Of a stretch of DNA of 64,000 nt, positions 35,316 through 45,619 are shown in pieces. This stretch comes from Poa pratensis. Lineage: Eukaryota > Streptophyta > Magnoliopsida > Poales > Poaceae. The DNA is taken from NCBI GenBank assembly GCA_947311845.1, contig CAMZMU010000080.1, positions 46,820,111 through 46,884,110 of the forward strand, written 5' to 3'. The position numbers were made by a program, and so were the translations under genes. Below the pieces are notes generated by a model. That model made no database searches, was not told the origin of the DNA, and saw nothing but the letters and a program-made list of their open reading frames with translations. Each line of letters opens with the position of its first letter. The first letter of the stretch is position 1.

Positions 35316-35735
35316 TGGTGGTAGGTGGACGAAGTTATGTCATACTCCCAGGTTATCGCTGGCGGATGACACATACAGCCCGCCAGCGGTAAGTCACGTA
35401 CCGCTGGCGGAGCGGTATAGACATCCACCAGCGGTATTTGGCTCGCCCCTGGGCCCAGCTGAGCCAACTACCGCTGGCGAACAGGTTATATCGTCCACCA
35501 GCGGTAAGCGAAGTACCACTGGCGAACACGGTAGCCGTCCGCCAGCGCTAGTTAGCCCCGCCTGCTGGCATCTGCTTCCCACCACCGCTGGCGTACCTGA
35601 TGGGCTGTCCGCCAGGGGTAGTTGACTTACCGCTGGCGGGCACGGAAGAACGTTCGCCAGCGGTAAAAGCGCTGGCGACGCCTTTGGCTGTCCGCCAGCG
35701 GTGGCGTTGCGGCTATAGGCATATTCCTACTAGTG
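35316..35735 (-). repeat. CACTA subterminal repeats and 5' TIR
   Basis: About a dozen copies of a ~12-base motif (consensus 'taccgctggcgga' and its complement 'tccgccagcggta') alternate in orientation from about 35349 to 35704. The block ends with the TIR, minus-strand CACTAGTAGGAATATGCC, whose outermost base is 35735. Such subterminal arrays are where En/Spm-type transposases bind. Two further copies at 13127-13163 mark the other end. A 3-bp target duplication would start at 35736 (CGA), but the partner copy is not in view. Confidence 0.9.
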
Positions 35736-36382
35736 CGAGGGGAGTACTTGAGCCCATGGCAAACTTGACGGTGGCCAAACCGTAGGAGAAGATCGTTTGC
35801 ATATGTGGATAGTTCAGAATGGGCTTGTTAAGGAACTCCGCGTCTTTGGGGTGATCCTACAATTGGAAGAAGAGTCACGATTGGAAGAAGAGTGTGTTAG
35901 AAGGGATTGTTAGTGTTTGTTCAAAGAAAAGTGTATAAACAAATTGCTAACCGTGATGTGGCCCGAGTAGTGTGCACTCTCCAGGATGATGGTGTGGGTC
36001 TCCTCGCACTATTGTGCGCGCTCAAATCTCTGAGCCAGCTCACCTGCACCCACCTCAGTCCCCACTTCCTCTGGTGGTTGTACTCGTGAGCTGAGGTCAC
36101 TTCTGCCCCACAGTGGATAAAGAGAGCCCTGGCGCAATCTTTCAGATGCACCTCTTTGAAACCCTTGTCAGTCCTCACCCCGGGCTTGATGAGAGTAGTT
36201 ATGTGCTTAAGCACGAAGGTTGACATGAATGGAAGCCATTTCATGGTTGCTTTGGCCTGGGCCTTGTTTTTTGCAACCTGTTGGTTCACCGTCGCAGCTA
36301 CGAAGTGCACAAGATCGTGCACAACAACGAACGACGCGAAGTCGGTCATGCCATAGTCAGACAGAGGCCGAGAGTCGTCCAC
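35736..36382 (-). pseudogene. Myb/SANT-like DNA-binding protein (PIF/Harbinger type), truncated by the CACTA element
   Basis: On the minus strand, 'KWLPFMSTFVLKHITTLIK' and 'GVRTDKGFKEVHLKDCARAL', then 'EYNHQRKWGLRW' and 'WLRDLS', form a Myb/SANT-like domain of the kind encoded beside PIF/Harbinger nucleases. A phase-0 intron (35857-35951, GT..AG) is followed by 'DHPKDAEFLNKPI' and 'MQTIFSYGLATVKFAMGSST', which stops where the CACTA TIR begins. Two lesions lie before the intron: a 1-base loss near 36030, and a TAG where the family usually has Trp (about 36023). The true start is upstream, probably in another exon. The C-terminal end is lost. Confidence 0.72.
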
Positions 36383-37040
36383 ATAGGATGGGATTTGTGA
36401 GTCACCAATCGGGGGAGTGACAGACTAAGGTCATCGCTCATCGAATCTTACATCGATCACGAAGAACACAATGTAAGCTACTAGCAAAGATCATAGCTAA
36501 TAGATCTAGTAAAGCTACCATATGTACACAACTAAGATCATACCTAACAGATTTAACAAGACTATAACATGTACACAACTAAGATCATACCTAACAGACC
36601 TAACAAGACTATAAAATGTACACAACAAAGATCAAAGCTAAACCACTACCAAGCACAGATCGACAAAAGCACATAGCAAGCTATAGATCCAAGCACAAAT
36701 CGAGAAGACGCGCATATCAAGTACCATGGTGTACCAACAGAGCAACATATCTAGAAAATCTAAGGCAGATGAACCCTAGAAAGCTTGGTCTAGTCACTTA
36801 CAGCGATGTGTGGAGATGCGCAAAAACGAGGAGTTTCCGAGTCGAGGAGGTTGCTGCCGCCTACTCCGCCACCGCTGGGCTGCTGGCTGCCGGAGAAGAG
36901 AGCTCTGCCGCCGCTTACCTGCTCGCTGAAGTGACCAGAGACCTCGACTCGGTGAAAATGGTGGGCTTGGTGAGAGCGATGAGCAGTAGCGTCGCTAGGA
37001 TCGAGCAACGCCCCAGGCCAAGCTCATGCTACAGTGCAGA
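36383..37040 (-). other. Upstream part of the Myb/SANT-like gene, with a 47-bp repeat
   Basis: No exon can be fixed. A 47-bp tandem repeat starts at 36524, 36571 and 36618 (the last partial), preceded by a decayed copy from about 36485; core 'gtacacaactaagatcatac'. On the minus strand 37008-36790 is open (71 codons) and Ser/Gly-rich, and could be a first exon. That is weak. A TATA-like 'gtatatagg' sits at 37149-37157 on the plus strand only. Confidence 0.35.
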
Positions 37041-37810
37041 ACCGTAACTATAATAGATACAGTCAACAAAGAAACAAGCTGCCACGTCCCAGGCCAAGGC
37101 CAGTGTAGCCTGGGGCCTGGCTACGCCCCTGGCGGTGAGAGTGGAGAGTGTATATAGGGGAGGGTTTTGGGCGGGAGGTGACACAATTTCTCCCGCCGAC
37201 TTTTTTCGTTGCAGCGCGGGAGCTCCCTCCATCTCCGTCTCGCACGAGCTTGGCGCAAGGTGGATGGGGAATTTGCATCAGCGGGGAGAGAACGAGCCTA
37301 GCTCCATCGGCCGTTCCTATATGGCCTGACCCAGGTGCTTTAATGTTCGTGCTACCTCCTGTAGGCTACCAAACACACAAGTTTTACAGCTGGCGGACCT
37401 GCTGTACCCTACCAAACGCACCCTAAATTGTTGGTCCAAACGCACCGTAAATTGTGTTATTTTGATGTGTTCCAAATTCATATAAAGATAAAAGCTAACT
37501 TCGAATCGGAGCGGAGGCCCGTCGCCGGGGCCGAAGCATAGGTACATGTCGTTGCCGAGTCGGACTGTAGCCGACTTAGGGTTTTACCACCATATATACA
37601 TCTTGTAAGCCGCCGGTTGGGATAAGTCGCATGTTGTAAATCTCCCACGTTTATAACCTCCCCGATATAGTGAAATATTGCTGGCTGGCGCCCGTGTTTT
37701 TTTTCTCCTCCATTGTTGGAGGGGTTTTCCACGTTAAATCTCGTGTCCCCGTTGGTTGATCTTTTGCTTTCTTCATCGTATCTTTGCCAATTGCTTATAA
37801 CAAATTGTTC
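37041..37810. other. Intergenic or DNA-transposon terminal region
   Basis: Sequence around 37360-37450 repeats the phrase 'ccaaacgcacc' (37412-37422 and 37437-37447, with a looser 'ccaaacacac' at 37368). Its complement resembles the 'gggtgcgtttggt' ends of plant PIF/Harbinger or hAT elements. This fits the Myb/SANT gene to the left being transposon-borne. Sequence at 37600-37750 resembles a transcribed leader ('ggggttttccacgtt'). No gene is supported. Confidence 0.3.
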
Positions 37811-38122
37811 GTCGGTCTTGGAGGCAGAGCTGGCGACAGGCAACGAAGGACTCAGGCTAGCCCTGAATTGGTCGACGGAGCCGACCGACCTGGAAATGGA
37901 CTGCGCTACTGCAGTCAACATGCTGGTGTCTAAGGAAGAGGATACTTACATTATTCGTAGCATAAAGGAGAGTTTTGAAGAAAGGGTGTAAGAATCATCA
38001 AGGTAGACAGGATCCAGAACGAAGTGAGAGATCGTTTAGCACACCTGGGGAGGGCTTCAAGCGGAACCCAGTTTTGGATTAGAGGTTTCCCGTCTAAATT
38101 GCATGATACTGTACGCAAAGAT
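37811..38122 (+). pseudogene. RNase H-like (RVT_3 type) fragment, split by a LINE
   Basis: The plus strand encodes 'GNEGLRLALNWSTEPTDLEM' followed by 'DCATAVNML', then after a 1-base shift at about 37990 'IIKVDRIQNEVRDRLAHLG' and 'TQFWIRGFP'. This is the pattern of the plant RNase H-like domain found at the ends of LINE-type proteins and in many stand-alone plant genes. The Asp of 'EMDC' and the 'NEVRD' Asp are catalytic-type positions. Coding continues to the LINE insertion point and resumes after 42702 ('LCVGSILITN'). It is broken and probably non-functional. Confidence 0.6.
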
Positions 38123-38135
38123 TATGGTCTATGTG
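38123..38135 (+). repeat. Target-site duplication of the LINE, left copy
   Basis: TATGGTCTATGTG occurs here and at 42687-42699, on either side of the LINE. The next bases on the left copy are a T run, the complement of the LINE poly(A). This is typical of target-primed reverse transcription. Confidence 0.92.
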
Positions 38136-38246
38136 TTTTTTTGAACCTAAGACTGCAGGGCAAAAGCCCCACAGCAATTTATTCCCATTGATCAAAAGTA
38201 ACTGTACAAGCAAGAAAATACAAAACGGCAAGAAAATACTTACAAG

Positions 38247-41200
38247 CTACGGAAGCCTATCTATCCAAACCTTTAACTCCTCTCGGTATTTACCCTTAAT
38301 TCTATAAGCAAGGAGAGACAGATCATGTACAAAAAGAGCTCTCCAACTCGCAAAGGAAGGCTTCTGTAATTGGAAAATGCGCCCATTCCTCTGCATCCAT
38401 ATGTGCCAGCAAGCCGTAGCCACCACCTCTATGAAAAAGGGTTTAGCAAAACCCCTTCTGGCCAAAGTAATGGCCTGAAACATATCCACATTGCCGTCCC
38501 AGTCAATCTGGAGGTAATTCCAAACCCTCTGACTGAATTGGCAGGTAAAGAACAGGTGCATCCTGTCCTCAAAAGCCCTAGCGCAGCAAAGCACACAATC
38601 TTGGTTCTCAGTTACCTTCCAGTGCCTTCTGATCATCATGTCCTTCGTGTTCAGTCGATCATTGAGTAGTAACCAAGCAAACATCTTAGTTTTCATTACA
38701 CAAGCTGATTTCCAAATCCACTTGAAAACAGCAGGCGTAACCACATGTGCATGGGCTAAATCATAGTATTTCTTAGCTTTGTAAACCTCACCCCAGTTAT
38801 AAATCCAAACATCTGTCTCCCCACTTAGTGGGTTGTTTAAAATCGCCTGTTCCAGAACTGCAAGCTCACTTGCAGCTTGTTCAGAGAGGGGGAGATGGAA
38901 CAGAGATATGAGTTCCGCTGCCTGGAAAACTTGCTGTATCGATATTTTGCTGTCCAGTGCATAGGAGCAAAGCCGAGGGAAACGATTTGCAAGAGGTTCT
39001 GTGCCTCCCATGAAAGACCATTTATCTTGCCAGAACATGATGGAGTCGCCCTGTCCTGGACGTGCAACAGTAACACCTCTGAATTTGTCCATCAGCTTCA
39101 TTATATCACGCCACCAGAAAGAACCACGCAACTTGGCATTATGGGGAACTTCAGAGGTGAAGTATGTAGTCCAAATAAGCTGCACCCAAGGCACATTTTC
39201 TTTGTTATAAAATTTGGCCAAGTGTTTCATCAAAAGGGCATCATTCTGTATTTGGAAGTTGATAATTCCCAGGCCCCCATTCTTTTTAGGCTTGCATACC
39301 ATATCCCAGGCTGCCAGGGACTGTTTAGGACCATCCTTGTCTCTCCAAAGGCATTGCCTTAGAATTCTATCGAGTTGCTTGATCACACCCGCAGACAACT
39401 TAAGAGAGAGCAGAAAATGGAGGGGCATAGAGCATAGTGCTGACGTAACCAGCTGCAGTCTAGCTCCTTGAGTGAGGAAAACCGAAGTAGCAGATAGTCT
39501 CCTGTCCAGGCACTCAACTAGGGGTAGCATATCCTGGATAGTTGGCCGTGAAGTGCCAAGAGGAAGACCCAGATAGGTAAAAGGCATTGTGGCCACTTGG
39601 CAACCTAGTTCATCTGCCAAAACTCTGGCAAGATCATCAGTAATATTCAAGGGGACAATGGAGGACTTGCTATAGTTTACTCTTAGTCCCGTGGACATTG
39701 CAAATTTCCCCAATAACTCTTTTAGTGCCACCACCTGGTCCAGCGATGCCTGCATCACCATGATCGTGTCATCCGCGTATTGTATCACCGGGAAGTCAGG
39801 ATCATATGTTTGTAACGGAAGCTTTAGAACACCCAGTCTCAAATAATCATTCACCACCGACTGGAACAAATCAGAGCCCTGGACAAAGAGAAGGGGGGAT
39901 AGAGGGTCTCCCTGACGAACCCCTCTCTTGCATCTGAACTGATTCCCAGGGACACCATTGAGCATCACCGAGGATGTGCCAGTGGACATCACCGAGCTGA
40001 CCAGATCAATCCATTTCTTGTCGTACCCCTTGTGCTTCATAATCTCAAAAATAGCTGCGTGCTCAATTGTATCAAAAGCTTTGGCGAAATCCAATTTAAC
40101 TATGATGATTGGCTTCTTGGAGCTCTGACATTGGTGTATATATTCAAAGGCCCAGGCAACACAGTCCTGAATGGATCTGTTTTTTAGAAAACCATATTGA
40201 TTTTTGTGAATACACCTCAAGATGTGTCCCTGTAACCTGTTTGCCAACAATTTAGTGAGAAACTTGAGGCAAACATTTGTCAAGGATATTGGCCGGAAAT
40301 CGTTAACTCCTTCAGGTGATTGGACCTTTGGGACTAGTGTTATATATGAACCATTTATACTTTCTAGTTCAGTCTTCCCTTCATGAAACTCTCTGGCTAA
40401 TCTGTAAAAGTCACCTTTCAAGAAGGACCAGCACTTCTTCAAAAACAGCCCATTGAACCCATCAGGTCCTGGGCTTTTATTGGCAGGCATATACTTTATT
40501 ATATCATCCATTTCCTTCTCTTCAAAAGGCCTTGACAGATCCTCCAAACCATCAACTCGAACAATCAGCTGCTCCAAGTCAAACTGCATTTGTATAGGCT
40601 CAGAAGTGCCCAATCTGTCTTTGTAGGAGGCCCATAATAACCCAGCCATCTCCTCATGATTGCAGACTTCTCTACCTGTCTCATCTTTTAACATAGCAAT
40701 GCAGTTTCTTCGGTAACGAGTGGTCGCCATGGAGTGAAAAAATTGGTGTTATCTTCCCCCATTTTGATCCAGCGAATAGTACATCTTTTCCTCCAATATT
40801 TGCACTCCATTTTTAGCAGCTCTTCAAGATGCAACTTAACCAATTTCCTGAAATTCAACTCTGTTCTGTACAGAGGCCTCTTCTCCTCGAGCTCATCTAA
40901 CAAGCCAATGACCTGATTACTCTTCTGGATTAGGATTTTTAGCTTCGAGATGCTCATCTTCCACTTCTTTAGCTCATACCTAACAGTCTTGAATTTATCA
41001 GTTATAATAGTAGCAATGTTTCTTTTGTTGGAAGGCTTTTCCCAGGCTGATTTAGCACATTCCATAAACCCTGGGAGGTCCACCCAGAAGCTTTCAAAAC
41101 GAAACAGGGAAGATTTGGGGATCACAGTATCAATATTCACCACACAAGGGATGTGGTCTGAGGCTGGCCGGGCCAGCGGCAGCACCATTGTGTTAGGGAA

Positions 41201-41884
41201 ATCTATAATCCAATTTGCACTTGTGAAAAACCAATCGAGCTGCTCCATGAGAGGTTCTGCTTGCATGTTGGACCAGGTGTAGGATCTCCCTTTCAGTGGC
41301 AATTCCAGCAAGTCCAGGTGTCCAATAATCTCATTGAAGAGAAACATATTTCCACCTGGACGATTTCTATTTTCCTGCGAGCGAATGAAATTGAAATCCC
41401 CTAGAAGCAGCCAATTGTCGTTGGGAGGGATTTGCAAGTTATATAGCCACTGAACAAACTCATCCCTCTTTGGACCCTGACATGGGCCGTAAACAGTAAC
41501 CATAGACCAGGACGTATTATCATGCACCGAGGAGAAACGAATTACCATCCCAAACTCCTTTAGCTCAACTAGGTTTCCAGCAAAAACCGATGAGCACCAG
41601 GCAACCAGAATTCCACCAGAGGCTCCCACCGAGGGGACAAACACAAAATTATCAAAACGCTTTGGGCAAAAATTCCTAATGAAACGGCGATCCATACTTT
41701 CACACTTGGTTTCCTGAAGGCATATAATAGAGCATTCACTTTCAGCAATTTTTGCACGAACCACTAACTGCCTCGCTTCAGAATTGAGCCCACGTACATT
41801 CCAGCAAAGAACCCTCCACTTTCTAGTTCGATTTAGACACATAATCACTGAATATATAGTAGCAAAAGACCAGATGCATAACAC
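38247..41884 (-). pseudogene. LINE ORF2: endonuclease, reverse transcriptase and zf-RVT
   Basis: The start is probably the internal Met at about 41842 (MCLNRTRKWRVLCWNVRGL). The APE-type endonuclease includes 'ICLQETKCES', 'VTVYGPC', 'LLLGDFNFIRS' and 'ASDHIPCVVNI'. The reverse transcriptase follows with 'PGPDGFNGLFLKKCW', 'KLDFAKAFDTIEH', 'RGVRQGDPLSPLLFV' and the catalytic 'YADD' at 39779-39768. The zf-RVT C-terminus has 'MKTKMFAWLLLNDRLNTKD' and 'DCVLCC'. The endonuclease frame (41884-40688) and RT frame (40730-38247) are separated by one missing base in a T run near 40741. Repairing a single base would give a full protein of about 1,200 residues. It would nick DNA and copy LINE RNA at the nick. 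Confidence 0.93.
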
Positions 41885-42265
41885 ATAGTCTTACAGGACC
41901 TAAGATCGATATAAGCGAGGACAGAGCTAAGAAGTGGCACACAAGAGGGAAGAGAGTCCTCAAGACCTCCCCACTGACACAAATATGATGACCTAACATT
42001 TAAACACCAGGAGTAGAAGTGCCAGGAGCAGGAAGAGCTTCAAGCTGTTCCTTGGATAGTTTCTTTGGGTCAATTCCCAGGGCAATGCCCACAGACTGCA
42101 TCACCTGTATAGGTGTCTCTGGGATCTCTTCAGGTTCTTCAACAGCTGCAGTCTTCTTGCTTGCTCTCGTGCTAGTCCTTGCTCTTTTCTTTTGCTGGCT
42201 CGCCGCAGTCTTAGTTGTTTCAGGTCTATGCCCATCATTCTTTAACTTGTTGCGAGTAGAACGCC

Positions 42266-42686
42266 TTAGTCCGACCTCAGTCGCCAGCGTGGCAACTTTG
42301 CAGGGGCGTCCTCACTTCTTCTTGGCAGGAGTGGCAGGTGTCGCAGAGAAAAGGGGGGCATAGTTTCAGAAAGAGGCTCCTGCTCTGCACTGTCAAAACA
42401 GAGTGTTCTGGCCACCGGTCGACGCACCGGCGACCTTAGCTGCGGGACCGGGTCCTCTCTCCACTTCATCTGGAAGCCATCTTCACCAAAAGCAACGTGC
42501 CAGTTTCTTTTTGACAGAGCGAAAGGCTCCACAGGAGCAATACGCATTGACACTGGCACATTCTTGGTCAGAAGCTCTGGCAACATGGATCTAAACAATC
42601 TTTCCAAAACCATCTCTGGGGGTAGTTCCGGCCCAAGGACTGGTTTCTTGGTGTTGGCTATGGGTGAGAGGAAACTGTTGGCCACA
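42266..42686 (-). pseudogene. LINE ORF1 C-terminal remnant
   Basis: The minus strand has 'RPYVANSFLSPIANTKKPVL', 'PPEMVLERLFRSMLPELL' and 'NVPVSMRIAPVEPFALSKRN' followed by an Arg-rich segment, ending near 42266. Position before ORF2 and composition suggest the end of the LINE ORF1 RNA-binding protein. The N-terminus was never copied. The stretch 42265-41885 between the ORFs is spacer rich in Lys/Arg codons and shows no other gene. Confidence 0.6.
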
Positions 42687-42701
42687 TATGGTCTATGTGT
42701 T

Positions 42702-43653
42702 GGAAGCATTCTAATAACAAACAACGAAAATATCAATAACCAAATTACCAACAATTAGGTAGTATGTCTGTCTGACAACAATAACTCATCAATAAAACAT
42801 ACATGCGTTTGACAGAACTGTAGATAACAAACATTCTGTTGAAACATTTATCCTACAAGCTACACTAAGATGTTTTTTCGATGAGTAGAAACACACGTTA
42901 AGTGACCTAATAATACTTTCCTACCTTGGAGCACTTCATTGAAATAAAGAAGTGCAACAATATGCACAAGAATTTCCTCTTGGAAGGAAATGTAGCACCA
43001 ATTAGACGATTGCGCAAAGCACCGAGCTTCACCGCAAATGCAAGCATGTCAGCATTTTTTTCCTTTTTTAGAAAATCATCACTGCACTACTGTCAGCCAA
43101 TCTCTAGCTTGAAACTGAAGAGAATATTTTTTTGTCCTTTTCCTTTTTTGGACTCAGCAAATCAAGTACAGCTCCGAATATAACAGAATCTGCAAACATA
43201 TAACAGAATATCACAAATAATATATAAGTTATTCAACTATATAAAGTGGACTACAGTGTGATATTCTAACACGGACATACGGTCGGTGTAATTTGATATT
43301 ACCACTTAAGAGAAACTGTTCCTTTTCTTATGTCGGGAGTCATTCTCCCAAAAGATAATTTAATTAAGCAAAGATGGCAGGGGGACATGCGTTGCAGTTT
43401 TTGTTTCGAACAGGAACATCCAACATCTATTCTTTGGTTGTCGGTTAGCCCGCATAGCTTCGCACTATATTCATCTAGCTTTTAATATTACTCCATCCCA
43501 TCATATCTGCGAGGAGTAGATAAGTCTTAACAAAAATAAATCGAGGCGTAGTTTTTTTGCCCATTTGGTTATGTAGGAATTATGTTGTGTTTGACAAGAA
43601 TAAAGTGCAATCTTGTATACAGCTGCTTCTATCATGTACCAGTTGGCCGCGGT
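42702..43653. other. AT-rich sequence without a supported gene
   Basis: Apart from the first 20-30 bases, which continue the RNase H-like fragment, I see no coding or structural signal. The phrase 'actccatcccatcatatctg' at 43489-43508 resembles the end of a Stowaway/Mariner-type MITE, but no matching second end was found. Confidence 0.4.
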
Positions 43654-43995
43654 TGTGGGCATTGTTACATAAGGACATAAGGTGCAGCACAAGGAGAAGA
43701 AACTGATGAAGCTCAAGTGGCTTACCAGGGAGTTTATATCCTAGTTTGCGTGACCAGCTCGATAGACTTCTTAGCCTTCAGTACTTTCACGTGTGGTTTG
43801 TCGTTATCGATTCTGGGTGCACTCTGTGGGCATTGTTACATAAGGACATAAGGTGCAGCACAAGGAGAAGAAACTGATGAAGCTCAAGTGGCTTACCAGG
43901 GAGTTTATATCCTAGTTTGCGTGACCAGCTCGATAGACTTCTTAGCCTTCAGTACTTTCACGTGTGGTTTGTCGTTATCGATTCTGGGTGCACTC
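43654..43995 (+). repeat. Exact 171-bp tandem duplication
   Basis: 43654-43824 and 43825-43995 read the same base for base, starting 'tgtgggcattgttacataag' and ending 'cgattctgggtgcactc'. Nothing is inserted between them. The following 44000-44180 contains 'cttttgttggctgatttttatc' and later 'aattgttcaatataaag', like a 3' UTR, but no gene can be defined. Confidence 0.93.
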
Positions 43996-44961
43996 GGCGG
44001 TCGTTCGCTATCTTCAGTCAGGGTTGTTGGCGGCATTTTAAAAGGCTAGATGTTTACATCTTCTGTCTTTTGTTGGCTGATTTTTATCTTCACCTTACGT
44101 GATCCATGAATTGTAATAAGATATCACTTTCAACTTCGGCTACTCTCTGAATTGTTCAATATAAAGAAAAGGCTGTGGGCAGGCTTGGTTGTTTTGAAGT
44201 TATATGTAGTATATCTTACCTTTTGTTAGGCTACTTGTTTGCAACTTCCAATAAACGATGTAATATTCAAAGCTATGATGTAGAGACAAGAGGTATAATA
44301 AAGCTTTATTCGCAGAAAAAAACGTATGTTTTCTAAGAAATGTCATACCTGAGGATTGCTAAATGTGAACTGCAGTTAGCTTCTGTAGTTGAGCAGCTAT
44401 ACAAGTAATGAATTAAAGCAGCGAGTAGAAGATTCCCATGATCTTGTAATGCCAGGATTTATTACGAGATTGCGTGTCAGGTGAAGTCGTATAACTTATA
44501 AAATGGAGATTGTTTCAGTAAGAAGCACAGAGTTTTCTACGAACATAAAAGCAAAATTATATGAAATGTGGAGCTGTCTCTGTATTATTATCTTCAACAT
44601 TTCTTTCCCTTTATCCGTTATAGTTATACACTTATACAACAAAATTGAGAAACCTTTTGGAGATTTTTTTTCTGAGAAACTTGTCATCTAGCATTGTATC
44701 GGATAGAGATTTCAAGACAGACATGGATCAAACTACTGGATCCATCTTTCACATCTCTGACAAAACGAAGACAAGCAAGCTTTTTTTTCTGTTGTTTGTA
44801 CTTTTCAGTGAAAAAAAACTTCGAGAAACTTGTTTTCTAGTATTGTATCGAGCAAAGATTTCAAGAATAGACGTGGATCAAACTACTGGATCCATCTTTA
44901 ATGTCTTGGACAAAACGAATACACAAGCGAGGATTTTTTATTTTTGTTTTTGTTTTCTGTT
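43996..44961. other. Non-coding region with an imperfect ~149-bp duplication
   Basis: Two diverged copies start at 44674 and 44823 ('gagaaacttg'), and both contain 'atggatcaaactactggatc' or a one-base variant followed by 'catcttt'. There are no credible ORFs. The five bases GTTTT at 44962-44966 are the left target duplication of the next element. Confidence 0.6.
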
Positions 44962-44966
44962 GTTTT

Positions 44967-45582
44967 TGTTGGCCTGATGTAATCTTGTCATAGTGTTAAC
45001 TGCACACATAGGTTGTGTGCAGGCTATAGTGTGAACCCACACATAGGTTGTGTGCTGGTTGGGGCACATAAGTTGTGTCCCTAGTAGATAGGCTTGCTGC
45101 AATATGTTTGCAGGAGTTAAGTAGTAGGTGCTAGTATGTTCTAGAGTACTATTTATATGTAATTCTTAGGCTATAAGGTAGGGTAGCAGTAGAAGGCAGC
45201 AGAAGCCTCTAGAATACAGTAGCACCAACCTTGAACCCTCTATATAAGGAGAGGCACCCTATATGGAGGGAAGCAAGCTGCAAGGAGAGTCCAAGCATAG
45301 GTTGCTGAGGGCAAGCATAGGTTGCTGAGGGCAAGCATAGGTTGCTAAGGTCTGCCAGCATTTGTTGCTGTGGTGAAGCTTTCAGTAGGCATAGGTTGCC
45401 AAGCTTGTAGGCATTTGTTGCCTGTGTAGTGTAGCATTCGTTGCTACAAAATCTAATAGAAAAGGAAGGCATTTGTTGCCTGAAAACCGGTGTGCTCCTC
45501 TGTAGTGCTAGTCCCCTGTTTTCCTCATTTGCTACAGAGGGAACAGAGAGAAGAGAGAAGAAGAGAGGGAACACTACTATCA
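44967..45582 (+). repeat. 5' LTR of the gag-only element
   Basis: TATA box TATATAAGG at 45241-45249, so U3 is about 275 bp. A 20-base unit 'gcaagcataggttgctgagg' is present in three tandem copies (about 45292-45351, the last slightly changed), against two in the 3' LTR. Related phrases 'cataggttgt' and 'ggcatttgttgcc' recur throughout the LTR. Confidence 0.93.
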
Positions 45583-45584
45583 AT

Positions 45585-45596
45585 TGGTATCAGAGC
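45585..45596 (+). other. First primer binding site of the gag-only element
   Basis: TGGTATCAGAGC lies two bases after the LTR end at 45582. This is the position used for minus-strand priming. Identical copies occur at 46375-46386 and 47166-47177, at the head of units 2 and 3. Confidence 0.93.
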
Positions 45597-45619
45597 ACCT
45601 AGGTTATTGATCACCGGAG

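Larger units (their letters stand above)
38136..42686 (-). mobile_element. L1-type LINE, 5'-truncated within ORF1
   Basis: The LINE is on the minus strand, bounded by a 13-bp or longer target duplication and ending in a short A run (38136-38142 complement). ORF1 remnant 42686-42266, ORF2 41884-38247, 3' UTR about 38246-38143. Length is about 4.55 kb. The 5' end falls inside ORF1, as expected from incomplete reverse transcription. ORF2 is intact apart from a single-base frameshift, so the copy is rather young. Confidence 0.92.

Noticed and set aside
43489..43520. Possible MITE end ('actccatcccatcatatctg')
   Set aside because: No partner inverted repeat and no TA duplication found within 500 bp.
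45209..45583. 124-codon minus-strand ORF in the 5' LTR of the gag-only element
   Set aside because: Repeated in the 3' LTR with a length change from the 20-base repeat; opposite to transcription; no domain.
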